A stretch of DNA of 64,000 nucleotides from Arcuatula senhousia (taxonomy: Eukaryota; Mollusca; Bivalvia; Mytilida; Mytilidae): assembly GCA_963971305.1 (NCBI GenBank), contig OZ020309.1:10223001-10287000 (forward strand). The letters are read 5' to 3'. Of this stretch, positions 47,623 through 59,462 are shown piece after piece. The stretch's first letter is position 1. Each line of letters starts with the position of its first letter. The notes beneath the pieces are model-generated. The model had not been told where the DNA came from. It did not search any database and saw only the letters and a list, made by a program, of their open reading frames with translations. Both the position numbers and the translations under genes were made by a program.

Positions 47623-50600
47623 TTATGTTGATTCTGCCCGCTGGTCTTCACAGTCCACTGTAGGCAGCTCTTCTTCAACCTGAACTATAGTGTTCCTACT
47701 TCCGGTCGGACGGTATTCTGCTTTGAAATTAAATTTCATGGGATGTTCTTCCAAGAACTTATCTAGTCTGTTCTTAAATTGGTTTACAGTTTTGGCACCT
47801 ACGACTGAATTTGGTAAACTATTCCAAATGTCAATGACTCTGTTAGTGAAGCTGTATTTTCTGACATCCCTGTTGCATCTTGGTTTGATCAACTTAAACT
47901 GGTTTCCTCTAGTCTGGTCACTCAGATTTCGTTGGAACAATTCTGAGGTAACCCGGTTGTCGTATACCCCTGCCAGTATTTTATAGGTTTCTATCATATC
48001 TCCTCGCATTCTTCTGAATTTTAATGATGGCAACTTTAACAGTCTTAGACGATCTTCATAGCTTAGGTCTTTTGTTTTGGGTAGCATTTTGGTGGAACGT
48101 TTCTGTACACTTTCAATTGCATCTATGTCTCTGTTTATATGGTGACCAAGCACTGCTGGCATACTCAAGGTGAGGGCGCACTTATGCTTTGAACAAAAGA
48201 TTAAATGTCCTGTTGTCCATATTATGAAACGATCTCCTCATTAGTCCCGCAATCTGGTTCGCTTTGTTAACTTGAGTTTGTATGTGCTTGTCAAATGCTA
48301 GGTTGTTATCTATGGTTACACCAATGTCTTTCCCATGCTTAACATTCTCAAGTGTAGTGTACCCGCCTTCATATTTGTTCATAGAATATTTCCTGCTCTC
48401 GATAGTTCTGGTCTTCTTATGTACTGATAGCGTCTTGCATTTATCTGGATGGAAACGTAATAGCCAAGTAGAGCTCCAATCGAACAGTTTATTCAAATCT
48501 GATTGTATGATGTTATTATCGCTCTCTTCCTTGATTTCCCTGAATACCATGGTGTCGTCGGCAAAGAGGAAAACATCGGATTCTACGCAATCTGGTAAGT
48601 CATTGATGAAGATGACAAATAGAACCGGACCCAGTACTGACCCTTGTGGTATGCCACTTGTTACATTATGCCATGCTGATTTTTTGCCGTTGACTTGGAC
48701 ACACTGCTGTCTGTTAGAGAGAAAGCATTCTACCCTCTCACATAGCTTATCTTGAATTCCATATGCCTTGAGCTTCTTTAACAAGCGTGCATGCGGCACC
48801 TTATCGAATGCCTTCATAAAATCCATGTAGATGGTATCAAGTGTTCCGCCTCTATCTAAGATCTCTGTCCATTTGTCCAAGACTGCTAGGAGCTGAAGTG
48901 TCGTGGATCTGCCACTAAGAAATCCAAACTGTTTATTGCTGAACAGATTGTGTTTGTCCATATGGTCGCTGATACGTTTCCTGACAAGCTTTTAGAGTAA
49001 TTTACACAAAACACTAGTTAAACTGACTGGTCTATAGTTTGATGGTAGTTTCTTTTCTCCTTTCTTAAATAGTACTGTGATTACTGCTGATTTCCAACCT
49101 TCAGGTACAAGTCCGGTTTCTAGTGATTTCTTGAATAGTATACATAGAGGTTTACTTATAAAATCTCTCAGTTCATACAGTATTCTTGGGTGTACTCTGT
49201 CTTGTTCTGGTGATTTTGACGTGTTGAGATTCTTTAGCAGTTTTTCTTTCTCTTCCTGTGTAATCGGTTCTACATGTATCTCAGTTTCCTCTGTGATAAC
49301 TTTTGGTGGTATATGTGGTAAGTTGCTAGTATCCTCGTCAGTGAATACGCTACTAAAAAATCTGGCAAGAACATCAGCCTTATCTTTGTCAGTTGATGCT
49401 ATAAAATCACTTCCTTCTGTTTTCTCGTGTTGTTCTGATATTCCACTCTTACATTTTCTTTTCGAATGAATGTATCCCCCAAAGTTCTTACAGTTTGATT
49501 TTGCCGTCTCAGCTATTTCTCCCTCCTTTTCTTTACGTTCTTTGCGGGTTAGACGCTTCACTTTGTTTCTCGCCTTGCAGAATCCCCTGTGCTTCTCTTC
49601 TGTGCGGTTTTCCATATACCTTTCCCACACTCTATGCTAAAACTTGATGCACTGAACAGTCTCTTTGCTGAGAGGAATATTTCCTTTGTGTTTTCTTACT
49701 TTGCATGTTGGTATGTGTCTATCTATAGCGTTGTTTAGCTTGTCCATAAAAACGGATAGCATTTCTGTGGTATCTTTATCCTTGAGCAGTGTAAACCAGT
49801 CTATGTCAATATCTTTGCACTTGTCACTGTAGTTTCCTTTAGAATAGTTCAGATGCTCAATGTTAACTGAGTCATATTGAAAATAACAACAAATGCCAAA
49901 CCTTATTACACTATGGTCACTTGATCCTACTGGTACTTGGTATTCAATATTGTCAATAATGTTGCTGTCTGATACTAAGATAAGATCCTGTAGTGATGAT
50001 TCTTGTCCATGTCTATGCCTTGTATTTTCTTCAATGACTTGATATAAATAGTTGTCTCTAACACATTCTATAAATGCCGTACTTGATTCATCTTTCGAGC
50101 TCCATGCTGACCATTTAATCTCTGGATAGTTAAAATCCCCTGTAATTACTAAATGAGAAAAAAAATCATATTTGAAGATTTATCAATAAGATCATTGAAG
50201 TCTTTTAAATTCTGCTCATCAGATGACGGACTCTTGTAAACACAGCCAAATAAAAGTTTATCATTTCCTTTTAGTTCAATCTTTACCCAAACGCTCTCTA
50301 TAAAGTCATGTATATTTTGAACTTCAATTGCTTTTAATTCCCTTTTAACATATATTATAATGCCTCTTTTCGCTCTACCTGGAAAATCACTTGGGAACAG
50401 TTCATACCCTTGCAAATCAAGCTCAGCTTTATTTAAGTTGAATCTCAAGTTTTTAGGTAGGACTTCACTTATTGCTATTATATCTGTTGTGCTTTCCTCC
50501 ATCAAAAATCTATTTTTGAACTCATCAACTTTGTTTAAAAAACTATCAGCATTAGTGTATAAGCATGATAATCCATTTTTACAGTCTTTAAAAACATCAA

Positions 50601-50685
50601 CGTTAGAACGCTTTAACGAATTTACATCACTATCTACAATGTCTGATTTTGCTGATGGATTATTACTGTGCTGACTTTTTCTTTA
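47623..50685 (-). pseudogene. LINE ORF2 (endonuclease and reverse transcriptase), CR1/L2/Jockey type, inactivated
   Basis: In order on the minus strand: an endonuclease part (about 50640-50149; CLYTNADSF, then DIIAISE and VYKSPSS), its continuation in another frame (about 50160-49639; ITGDFNYPEI, SSDHSVI), the start of the RT (49630-48995; SPEQDRVHP, NYRPVSLTSVLCK), the RT core (48991-48182; QFGFLSGRSTT, DFMKAFDKVPH, SGIPQGSVLGP, FADD) and the C-terminal part (48168-47623; RDIDAIESVQKRSTKMLP, IWNSLPNSVV). I see in-frame stops at about 49636, 48992 and 48181. There are two frameshifts, one in a T8 run near 50160 and one near 48160. The element cannot make an intact protein. Downstream lies an ATAAGTA-type tail (about 47600-47625). 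Confidence 0.85.
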
Positions 50686-51652
50686 CAACTCTTGGGTCCC
50701 ACGGTGGTCCCCTTACGATGAATTTGGCTTTTCCCGATTTATCATTTTCACTCATCTGTTTAGCTTCCTGTACTTTTTGTTTGTTTATGTCTCTTTCTGA
50801 TTTAGTAAGATCATGTTTAACGCTCATTTTTCTGGTTTTACTGTCAATAGGAGTATTCTTAATCTTGTGTAGGTTCTTCATAAGCTTGTATTTTGAGTCA
50901 ATACCTGATAGGGTTACCTTGATCGGTCTTGGTTTCTTGTCCACATGTACCTGCTCTTCTTCTTTGCCTTCAGTGTCTGTCTTTTCTTGTCTCTTTCCGA
51001 CTCGAACAACATTGCGTATGCTCTCTAGATCGGCCTCTGCAACATTAAACAGATCATTGACAAGATTAATATCATGTTGTTTTCTACTTTGTGCATCTTC
51101 AGCAATTGACTCTTCAATACCAAAGATTATTATGTTTTTGTCCCTGAATGTACTTTCTCTGATTTCACTAACCCTGGAGTTTATTGCTTTCTCCATTTCT
51201 GTCACGCTAGTAGCGCCCTCAATAAAAGTTTTGTCTGGTATGGCATCCATAATCATTTTTTGCACTGTTTCAATGCTAGTATTCTCCTGCATTGCGTTTT
51301 CTAATTGCTCGACTCTCAATTCCATAGCTTTACAAAATTCTCGGCATCGCTCTTCTACTTCGTGATCAGAACGTAAATTCTTAAGCACCTTTTCTTCGCA
51401 TTTAGGACAGAACCAGTGTATAGAGGGTGTATTGAAACTATCATAGTCTTTGTCTGAGATATTAAGACACTGGGTACAATAGAACAGGTTACAGTACTCA
51501 CATTGGATGATCTTATCATAATCCTTTGAAAAAGTGATCGTACAAACCGCACATTTCCATCCATCCTTGGCATCTTTACCTCTCTTGGGTCGGCGATCAA
51601 GCGATGATGTTGACGCTTTTCTCTGTTTCTTTTCGTCGTCTTTTATAGGCAT
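50663..51652 (-). CDS. LINE ORF1 protein with PHD-like zinc finger, 329 aa
   Basis: This is an open frame from ATG 51652 to TAA 50663, just upstream of and slightly overlapping the ORF2 frame, as in bicistronic non-LTR elements. Residues 1-30 are basic. Residues 32-85 form a PHD-type finger (C34-x2-C37, C51-x2-C54, C59-x2-C62, then HWFCPKC with C82 and C85). A coiled-coil region follows (about 90-130), then a region like the RNA-binding part of ORF1 proteins (about 160-280, NIIIFGIEES, RPIKVTL). ORF1 proteins bind element RNA. It is still open although ORF2 is ruined, so the insertion is either not very old or was lost unevenly. It is not a host gene. Confidence 0.8.
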   Translation of the reverse strand: MPIKDDEKKQRKASTSSLDRRPKRGKDAKDGWKCAVCTITFSKDYDKIIQCEYCNLFYCTQCLNISDKDYDSFNTPSIHWFCPKCEEKVLKNLRSDHEVEERCREFCKAMELRVEQLENAMQENTSIETVQKMIMDAIPDKTFIEGATSVTEMEKAINSRVSEIRESTFRDKNIIIFGIEESIAEDAQSRKQHDINLVNDLFNVAEADLESIRNVVRVGKRQEKTDTEGKEEEQVHVDKKPRPIKVTLSGIDSKYKLMKNLHKIKNTPIDSKTRKMSVKHDLTKSERDINKQKVQEAKQMSENDKSGKAKFIVRGPPWDPRVVKKKSAQ

Positions 51653-52870
51653 GTTTGAGACTTATGTTCAAAAATCAGGTAAACAAATATGGCCACCGGA
51701 GTTTCACAGATCTATTCAAACTTTTTTTTCTTGACTATGCAGCACTTTTTAAGAAAAAGTCACTATTTCAAGGTAATGCAGTAATTATGAATGCTAATTA
51801 CACTAATTTCGACTGTGAGTCACTAATTTATCAAACCAAAACAACGATTTTTTCTCTCCTCAGATTTTAAACGCTGCCATCTTTTCCGACCGTAAGTTTT
51901 ATTAACTCATATTGTTTGGAATAATTTGTTTTATCCGTTTATATTTGTTTTTTTTTTTGTTAAGGAATTTGTTTATATCATTTTGGTAAAGAATTATGAT
52001 TATACTTTCGTTTTCAAGATATTCCTTTAAGTTCTATTCTTAGAACTATTTACAGGAAGGATCTATTTTTGAAATTTGATCATCTAAAAGCTTGCACACT
52101 GTCAAGTAAGCGCACGCACTGGATAGAATTTTGGAATCGTCCAGGATAGAACAGGTTGTGATAGCCACGGTATAGTTAAAACTTTGATAGACAACCGAAT
52201 TCAAGAACTATATTGGTCATTGGTTGATGACACTTTGTTTGTTTGCTTCAGTAGTAGCTTAGCAAAGATGCATTGTGACAATTAGTTATATGCGAGCGAA
52301 GCGACGCTCGTACTGCACAGAGTGTGGCAAATTGCACGAGACTCAAAATTGACCCAAATTTACCTTCCGATACTCAGAGTTCAGATGGAATGGAATTTTG
52401 TTTTGGGTATCTTCCCTAGCTTTTAGGTCAATTTCATTCTCATATCAGAAACTGACCATTTAACTTGAAGAAGGCGTGTTCCCCTTAAAAAAAGTTAAAA
52501 CGATTTATAATGAAAAAAATATTTGGCATGTGTACAAAATGTAGCAGCAGCGGAGTAGTAAAAGTGGTTGAGATGGTTAATATGATTTCTCAGGACAATT
52601 GAGGACGATTATCCCGTCTATGATGGCCTATCCATTTCCGGTTTGCCATCTTAAATCTTCTGCGCATGTATTTGACATTAATCCGCTTCCGGTCAGCCAT
52701 CTTGAATCTCGGCAGCCATTTTGGATACGTTCGGCATCTTGCTTCCGGTAAATTAACGGGAGGTAAAGGCTTGTAACTTAGTTATTCCTTGACCGATTCC
52801 TTTCGGGTTTGTTGACTTGTCTTTACTTTTATAATTTCGATACTTTTTTGTAAAAAAAAAAAAACATGAA
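51653..52870. other. LINE 5' flank and unassigned sequence
   Basis: The first 200-250 bp may be the LINE 5' untranslated region. Beyond that I see no gene. At about 52620-52760 there is a cluster of 'gccatcttgaa', 'ccgcttccgg' and 'gccattttgga' words, as in a decayed repeat. Confidence 0.3.
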
Positions 52871-52876
52871 TAGGTT

Positions 52877-53038
52877 TCAGTCTTCATCCTCGTCTTCTTC
52901 ACTTTCCCCGTCAGGTCTGAACTGTTTTATTTTCTCATCCAGTAATTAAATACTTTCTCTTCTCAGTAGCGTATTTCCAAGACTCTTCATACACGTAATC
53001 TTCATCGTCTCTCAGTCGTTTTGCCTTTTCCTTGATCT
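52877..53038 (-). pseudogene. Frameshifted acidic C-terminal coding fragment
   Basis: Minus-strand translation from 53038 gives KIKEKAKRLRDDEDYVYEES then WKYATEKRKYL. After a single frame change near 52950 it continues LDEKIKQFRPDGESEEDEDE and then a stop at 52877-52879. The composition (charged, with an acidic tail) is typical of a real conserved protein end and unlike the surrounding AT-rich sequence. An AG precedes the fragment, so it may be a last exon or a retrocopy fragment. No poly(A) was seen. The parent family was not recognised. If the frame change were a sequencing error, this could be a live terminal exon. Confidence 0.4.
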
Positions 53039-53044
53039 TTTAAT

Positions 53045-53620
53045 GGAGAAATTGCAGTATTTTCCAAATAACTCAAAAATATGACAGATATCAACATTTT
53101 GATGGGAAGCAAATGTGTTTAGCACCTCAGGAGTTACCTGCTCTGAAATTTTGAAGAATATGTAACTTCTCATGTAGGAGTTGTTGCCATTTTTCTTTAT
53201 TTTATTTTCGAATTTTGTTCTTATTAAGCTTTTAAAAATATTTTAGAAATTTAAAATGCACGTTGTTAAGCACATAATGATCAACAAAATTGTAAGAGTG
53301 TCAAAGTTGAAGGACTCTTACTTTTAGGAGTTATTCCTCCTAGATGGTCAAAATTGTCCCTATTGTATTGCAAACCGTTGAAACTAGAGAAAAACTTAGT
53401 TAAGCCCTACAAAATTCAATATGATGGGAATGACCCTTTATTGAAGTTTTGATTCCTCAATTATCAAAATAATTGTTTAAGCATTATAGCTGGCAAACTG
53501 TTGAAACAATAAAAAGCTTTTAATTGCTAAAATGCTAAACCAATTGAACTTTCAACTTCCATGCATTAAGTTAATCAATGTTGTCAGATGATCCCTTATT
53601 AAACTTATAGCTCTTTTATT
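53045..53620 (+). repeat. Decayed family A core fragment
   Basis: Phrases such as 'ataactcaaaaatatgacagatatcaa', 'agcacctcaggagttacctg', 'gtaggagttgttgccattttt' and 'ttgtcagatgatcccttatt' follow the order of family A copy 1 (about 970-1320). Both ends are missing. Confidence 0.55.
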
Positions 53621-54478
53621 GAAAAAAAGCATTGAAGTAAGGGGGAAAATTAACTTTTGGCTTATAAAGGGTGAATACTGGACATCCTATTTTCTCCCGG
53701 GCGGAAAACTGGATCGATCCGGATTTTCTCCTGGCGTGGGGGAAATTTACAATATAACAACGGGTCCAATGGGAAAACTTATTCTTGCAGTAGTCGGTCA
53801 TTGGCTGGAAGACGTATGGGCATATACATGTAACGATTTTAATAGTCACTAAAGGGAGGCATTCCATTATCGTAACAAATGTAATCTACCATATTGAAAT
53901 GAAATCAAGTAGTCTTGAAATAAGTCAGTTTGGGAATAATAATTTGAAGTTAGACTAGAGGTTATTCAGCACTTGGTCTAGACTGTCAAAAGAATGGTTT
54001 ATAATCATATTAAACAATATCTGAATAAGAGTCAGAAATAGAATTCCAAAAGAAGGGACATTAGTAAGACGAGGCTTAAACAATGTCCTGAAATTTTGAA
54101 ATAGAGACAAAGCAGAAGCAGTGGTATTTTAGATAAACCAGGTATTATAGATAGAGATAAGGCTAAAGAAGTGGCCTTTTAGAGATACTAGATAGAGACA
54201 AAACTGAAGATTGGCCTTTTAGAGAGATAGAGACAAGATTGAAGCAGTGGCCTTTTAGCATGTTTAGAGAAAGAGAGAGAAAAGACTTTAGCAGTAGCCT
54301 TTATATAGAGGTACTAGGTAGAGACAAGACTGGAGCATTGGTCTTTTAGAGAGATAGAGACAAAACTGAAGATTGGCTTTTTAGAGAGATAGAGACAAGA
54401 TTGAAGCAGTGGCCTGTTAGAGAGAGATAGAGACAAGGCTGAAGCATTGGCCTTTAGAGATACTAGCTAGAGACAAGA

Positions 54479-54979
54479 CTTACTTTATCCTTCAATCTCA
54501 CATTTCGTTATATTGATGATGTCCTTTCACTAAACAATCCTCGATTTGGTGACTATTTACATCTCATATATCCGAAGGAACTTGAGATAAAGGACACTAC
54601 AGATTCTAGGAGGTCCGCTTCATATCTGGATCTATTTCTCGAAATTGACACACAAGGAAGGCTTTGTACAAAGCTCTATGACAAACGTGATGACTTCAAC
54701 TTTCCAATAGTTAACTTTCCCTTTCTGTGTAGCAACATTCCGTCCGCCCCAGCATATGGAGTTTACGTATCACAATTGATTCGCTATTCCAGAGCATGTG
54801 GGGAGTACAACGACTTCCTTGATAGAGCCACACGGCTGACAAGCAAATTGTTAACACAGGGGTACGTTGCTCCCAGGTTGTTGTCATCACTCAAGAAATT
54901 TTACGGACGACATCATGTGCTTGTAAACAAATACGGGATTTCTATCTCTCAGATGAGCACAGATGTTGGTTTAACATAG
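54479..54979 (+). pseudogene. Reverse-transcriptase 3' fragment (Penelope-like or related)
   Basis: One open plus-strand frame reads TFRYIDDVLSLNNPRFGDYL, with the catalytic YIDD. It continues with SYLDLFLEIDTQGRL, KLYDKRDDFNFPIVNFP, YGVYVSQLIRYSRACGEYN and KKFYGRHHVLVNKYG, and ends at TAG 54977-54979. Only the palm-to-C-terminal part is present. The N-terminal RT motifs and any other domain are missing. The order K-Y-K, then R(L)IRY..C, then L..GY resembles the region after YxDD in Penelope-like elements, but the assignment is tentative. The fragment begins abruptly where a 40-bp satellite unit breaks off. Confidence 0.6.
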
Positions 54980-55133
54980 AGTTTTGTAATGTCATCCTTT
55001 CCGGATTTGACCAACACTTAATCGATCTTTGGCAACGTGACGGGTGTGCTATAGCAAGCAGGAACTGCTTACTCTTCCGGAGCACCTGAGTTCACTCTCG
55101 TTTCGACCTGAGTTTGCGTTGCTGAATGCGGTT

Positions 55134-56156
55134 TTGTTGTTATGTGTGTGTGTTTTATGTTGTTATGTGGTTTGTTTTGTTGTGATGATTTTTTGTCTGC
55201 CGGTTTTGTCTTTGTCTTCACGGTTTTATGATACTGATTACCCCTTTGGTACACCTTTGCTTCTTAATCAGTGGCCTTTAGAGATACTAGCTGGCGACAA
55301 TTTGTTCATGACCTTTTGAAACCAAACAATAGACTATTTAACTTGCAATATTTCGTGAATATTTTTTAACATTCTATGTCTTGAAAATTTATCTAAAACT
55401 TTGTTAAATACATGTTTGAATCTAGGTTTACGGTATTTTTTTTTATATAATTATGTAGTTGTGAAGTATATTTCTAAAAATCATTTTATCTTTTTATATC
55501 TTATTCATAAGAAAAGGGAATGTTGCTACAAAAATTCTCATATTAAAATCATAAAAAAATATCTGCATTTGCTTACTATGGTATTACATTTCATAAATCT
55601 AGAATTAACAACATTATTTCATGCATTTCTTCCCAACTTTTTAAGACATAAAAGTTAAACTGACCCTAACACAAGTAATTAGTGATAATTACTTCTTATA
55701 ACTTCCTCAAATTTACCTAAATACTAATTACTAAAGATTAAAGAAAGGTGACACTTCCTAATTAGCTTTGACCTGACAACTAACCCAAGCCAATTAACAA
55801 TCATTTGCACTTATTTAAGGTCCTTGTATACAGGTTTTGGCACTTCAAGGGACGGTTTCTGATGGTCACTAGTCACGTTGGGCAGGTGGTCACTATATAG
55901 AGGTTAAATATATAGGAAAAATTGTTGGGGGGACTGAAAATAGTCTTTATGGACAGGAAGTCTTTATATGGAGGTGGTCACTAGTACAGGTTTTACTGTA
56001 TGTGTGTTTGTGTTTTATGTTGTTATGTGGTTTGTTTTGTTGTGATGATTTTTGTCTGCCGGTTTTGTCTTTGTCTTTACGGTTTCATGATACTGATTAC
56101 CCATTTGGTACACCTTTGCTTCTTAATCAGTGGCCTTTAGAGATACTAGCTGGCGA
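55134..56156 (+). repeat. Duplicated RT downstream flank within the satellite
   Basis: A sequence of about 160 bp ('gttttatgttgttatgtggt', 'gatttttgtctgccggtttt' and 'tttgcttcttaatcagtggc', running into satellite) occurs at 55134-55303 and again at 55997-56156 with a few differences. The first copy directly follows the RT fragment. In between are about 700 bp of AT-rich sequence and a 'ggtggtcactatatagagg' repeat (about 55880-55995). Confidence 0.65.
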
Positions 56157-57996
56157 CAAGACTTAAGCAGTGGCCTTTAGAGATACTAGATAGAGACAAG
56201 ACTTAATCTGTGGCCTTGAGATAGAGACAAAGGTGAAGCAGTGACCTCTTAGAGAGATAAAGACAAGACTAAAGCAGTGGTCTGTTAGAGAGAGATAGAG
56301 ACAAGGCTGAAACATTGGCCTTTAGAGGTACTAGCTAGAGACAAAACTTAATCAGTGGCCTTTATAGATACTAGATAGAGACAAGACTGAAGCAGCGAAC
56401 TTTAGAGATACTAGATAGGGACAAGGCTGAAGCAGCGACCTTTAGAGATACTAGCTAGAGACCAGACTTAAGCAGTGACATTTAGAGATTCTAGATAGAG
56501 ACAAAACTTAAGCACTGGCCTTTTGAGATACTAGATAGAGACAAGACTGAAGCAGCGACGTTTAGAGATACTAGATAGAGACAAGACTTAATCAGTGGCC
56601 TTTAGAGATACTAGCTAACGACAAGACTTAAGCAGTGGCCTTTAGAGATACTAGATAGAGACAAGACTTAATCAGTGGCCTTTAGAGATACTAGCTAGCG
56701 ACAAGACTTAAGCAGTGGCCTTTAGAGATACTAGATAGAGACAAGACTTAATCAGTGGCCTTGCGATATAGACAAAGATGAAGCAGTGACCTCTTAGAGA
56801 GATAAAGACAAGACTGAAGCAGTGGCCTGTTAGAGAGAGATAGAGACAAGGCTGAAACATTGGCCTTTAGAGATACTAGCTAGAGACAACACTTAATCAG
56901 TGGCCTTTATAAATACTAGATAGAGACAAGACTGAGGCAGCGAACTTTAGAGATACTAGATAGAGACAAAACTGAGGCAGCGAACTTTAGAGATACTAGA
57001 TAGAGACAAAACTGAGGCAGCGAACTTTAGAGATACTAGATAGAGACAAGACTTAATCAGTGGCCTTGAGATCGAGACAAAAGTGAAGCAGTGACCTCTT
57101 AGAGAGATAAAGACAAGACTGAAGCAGTGGCCTGTTAGAGAGAGATAGAGACAAGGCTAAAACATTGGCCTTTAGAGATACTAGCTAGAGACAACACTTA
57201 ATCAGTGGCCTTTATAAATACTAGATAGAGACAAGACTGAGGCAGCGAACTTTAGAGATACTAGATAGGGACAAGGCTGAAGTAGCGACCTTTAGAGATA
57301 CTAGCTAGAGGCAAGACTAAAGTAGTGGTCTTTAGAGATACTAGATAGAGACAAGGCTGAAGCAGCGACCTGTAGAGATACTAGCTAGAGACCAGACTTA
57401 AGCAGTGGCCTTTAGAGATTCTAGATGATAGAGACAAGAATTAAGCAGTGACCTTTAGAGATACTAGCTAGAGACCAGACTTAAGCAGTGGCCTTTAGAG
57501 ATACTAGATAGAGACAAGACTGAAGCAGCGACCTTTAGAGACACTAGATAGGGACAAGACTAAAGCAGTGGCCTTTAGAGATACTAGATAGGGACAAGAC
57601 TTAAGCAGTGGCCTTTAGAGATACTAAATAGAGACAAACCTAAGTAGTGGCCTTTAGAGATACTAGATAGAGACAAGACTGAGGCAGCGTCTTTTAGAGA
57701 CACTAGATAGGGACAAGACTAAATCAGTGGCCTTAAGAGATACTAGATAGGGACAAGACTGAAGCAGCGACCTTTAGAGATACTAGAGAGGGACAAGGCT
57801 GAAGGTGCAACCTTTAGAGATACTAGCTAGAGACAAGACTTAAGCAGTGGCCTTTAGAGATACTAGATAAAGACAAACTTAAGCAGTGGCCTTTAAAATA
57901 CTAGATAGAGACAAGACTAAAGCAGCGACCATTACAGATACTAGATAGAGACAAGAATGACGCAGCGACCTTTAGAGATACAAGATAGGGACAAGG

Positions 57997-58310
57997 CACC
58001 CTACCCAAACCCCCAAATTTAGCACGACAAGCCCTATGTCGGTTAGAGTCGATAGGTAGCCCTGCAATCTCTGTTGAGCGTTCCCAGAGACAGTAAAGTG
58101 GAGGTCCCCCCCTCCGAACCGATTCATCAACTTCACCCTACCCAAACCCCCAAATTTTGCACGACAAGCCTTTTGTTGGTTAGTGTCGGTGGGTTACTTT
58201 GCAGGTCGGCTATACGACAGCAGTCATCTTATGCTGGCACAATCTCTGTGGATCCTCAACAGAGTCAGTTAACTCAAGGTCGACCGCTTCATTAAATGTT
58301 CGCTATGATT
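57997..58310 (+). repeat. Two-copy direct repeat at the satellite border
   Basis: 'ccctacccaaacccccaaat' followed by 'gcacgacaagcc' and 'ggttag.gtcg' starts at about 57998 and again at about 58136, a period of about 138 bp with divergence. The second copy ends in TTTGCAG, and a stretch rich in Ser/Gln codons follows to 58277. An open frame of 73 codons (58074-58295) spans both and is not convincing as a gene. Confidence 0.5.
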
Positions 58311-59123
58311 GTTCGCCAGCTTTCGAAAATTCAATAATGTAATTAACTCTTTGCAAATTAACAATATTTTATTAAGAGAGATTATTTTAACTTAGTTGAA
58401 TTTATTTTATACGTTTTTTAAGTTTTGGTACGTTTTGGTTAATTGCACTTTTTCGGTTTTAGATTTATCTCGTAATTGTTCGCTAGCTAATTGTTTGCTG
58501 CAATTGTTTGCTAGCTTGAGTCAAGCGTAATTTATTTCTATAAGCTTGGTTATGGTTGCAATATAAAAAGAAGTGGCGTGGTGTTCATCATCTATTCTAT
58601 TTTTATTACAAAAGGTATAACGATGTTGTTCTCGGGGAACTTTTCTATATCTTCCTCGCTCTATGTCTAAAAAATGGCCAGACATTCTAAATAATTTTGC
58701 TATGTCACAAAGTCAGAGTTGTATAAATTAAATTCTTTTCCCAGCTCTGACTTCAATGATCTATACAGAAATCGTTTAGGCTTGATAATTTATTTATATT
58801 TTACTTGTAATAATAATTTAAACTTCAGTTTTTATAGGAGATGTACAACAAATGTATGTAGTTAAACGTCTTTCATAGATTTACAAGATTTTACATTTTC
58901 GGTGAAGTCACGGTCTATTGGTCAATGTTTTACCGTCCGTCGTATGTCCACTATAATGCAAGATAATTTTACTTTGGTACGAAGACATTTATGATTGATT
59001 TCAAAATAAGTCGATTTTGTACAATGAAAACCAATTGCACGTTTTAAGATGTAACATTATACGAAAGACCGGTAAGGCTATTAGTTTTTTCACACTTCTT
59101 AATTGGATGTACAAATATTATAG

Positions 59124-59462
59124 TTCCAAGTTGACATTTCTTACTTCCAAATTGACATTTCTCACTTCCAAGTTGGAAATGAGAAATGCCAATTTTTGAA
59201 CTGAGAAATGCCTACTTGGAACTGAAAAATGTCAACTAGGAACTGCAAAAAATTTCCCACTTCCAAGTTGACATTTCAAAGTTCCAGGCCAACTTCACAT
59301 TTTTAAGTTCAAAATTGACATTTCTCAGTTCCCAGATCAAGGTGAAAGTCAGAAATGTCAACTTGGCAGTGGGAAATGTCAACTAGGCAGTGAAAAATGC
59401 CAACTTTGAAGTGGGGATTTTATCTCAGTTCCAAGCTGACATTTCTCAGTTCCAAGAACCGT
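59124..59462. repeat. Alternating-orientation 'ttccaagttgacatttctc' repeat
   Basis: About twelve degenerate copies of a 20-25 bp word occur in both directions. Forward copies read 'ttccaagttgacatttct' (59125, 59147, 59268, 59430) and reverse copies read 'gaaatgtcaacttgg.a' (about 59170, 59230, 59355, 59380). Neighbouring forward and reverse copies can pair, so the block can form many hairpins. No coding sequence is present. Confidence 0.65.

Larger units (their letters stand above)
54108..57993 (+). repeat. 40-bp minisatellite array, interrupted
   Basis: The unit is about 40 bp (key words CAGTGGCCTTTAGAGATACT and AGATAGAGACAAGACTTAA). The spacing is exactly 40 bp at 56593, 56633 and 56673. 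Array blocks are 54108-54478, 55268-55303 and 56104-57993, with many variant units (agcgacc, gctagagac, gataaagac). A longer-period pattern is visible, for example 'gtgaagcagtgacctcttag' at about 56231, 56770 and 57085. The gaps hold a reverse-transcriptase fragment and a duplicated flank. No open frame crosses it, because TAG stops recur in each unit. Confidence 0.85.

Noticed and set aside
50649..51365. 238-codon plus-strand frame opposite LINE ORF1
   Set aside because: It is an antisense shadow of ORF1, with serine- and leucine-rich nonsense composition.
58074..58295. 73-codon frame at the satellite border
   Set aside because: Its first half is a direct repeat unit. A possible exon after TTTGCAG at 58211 has no partner exons.
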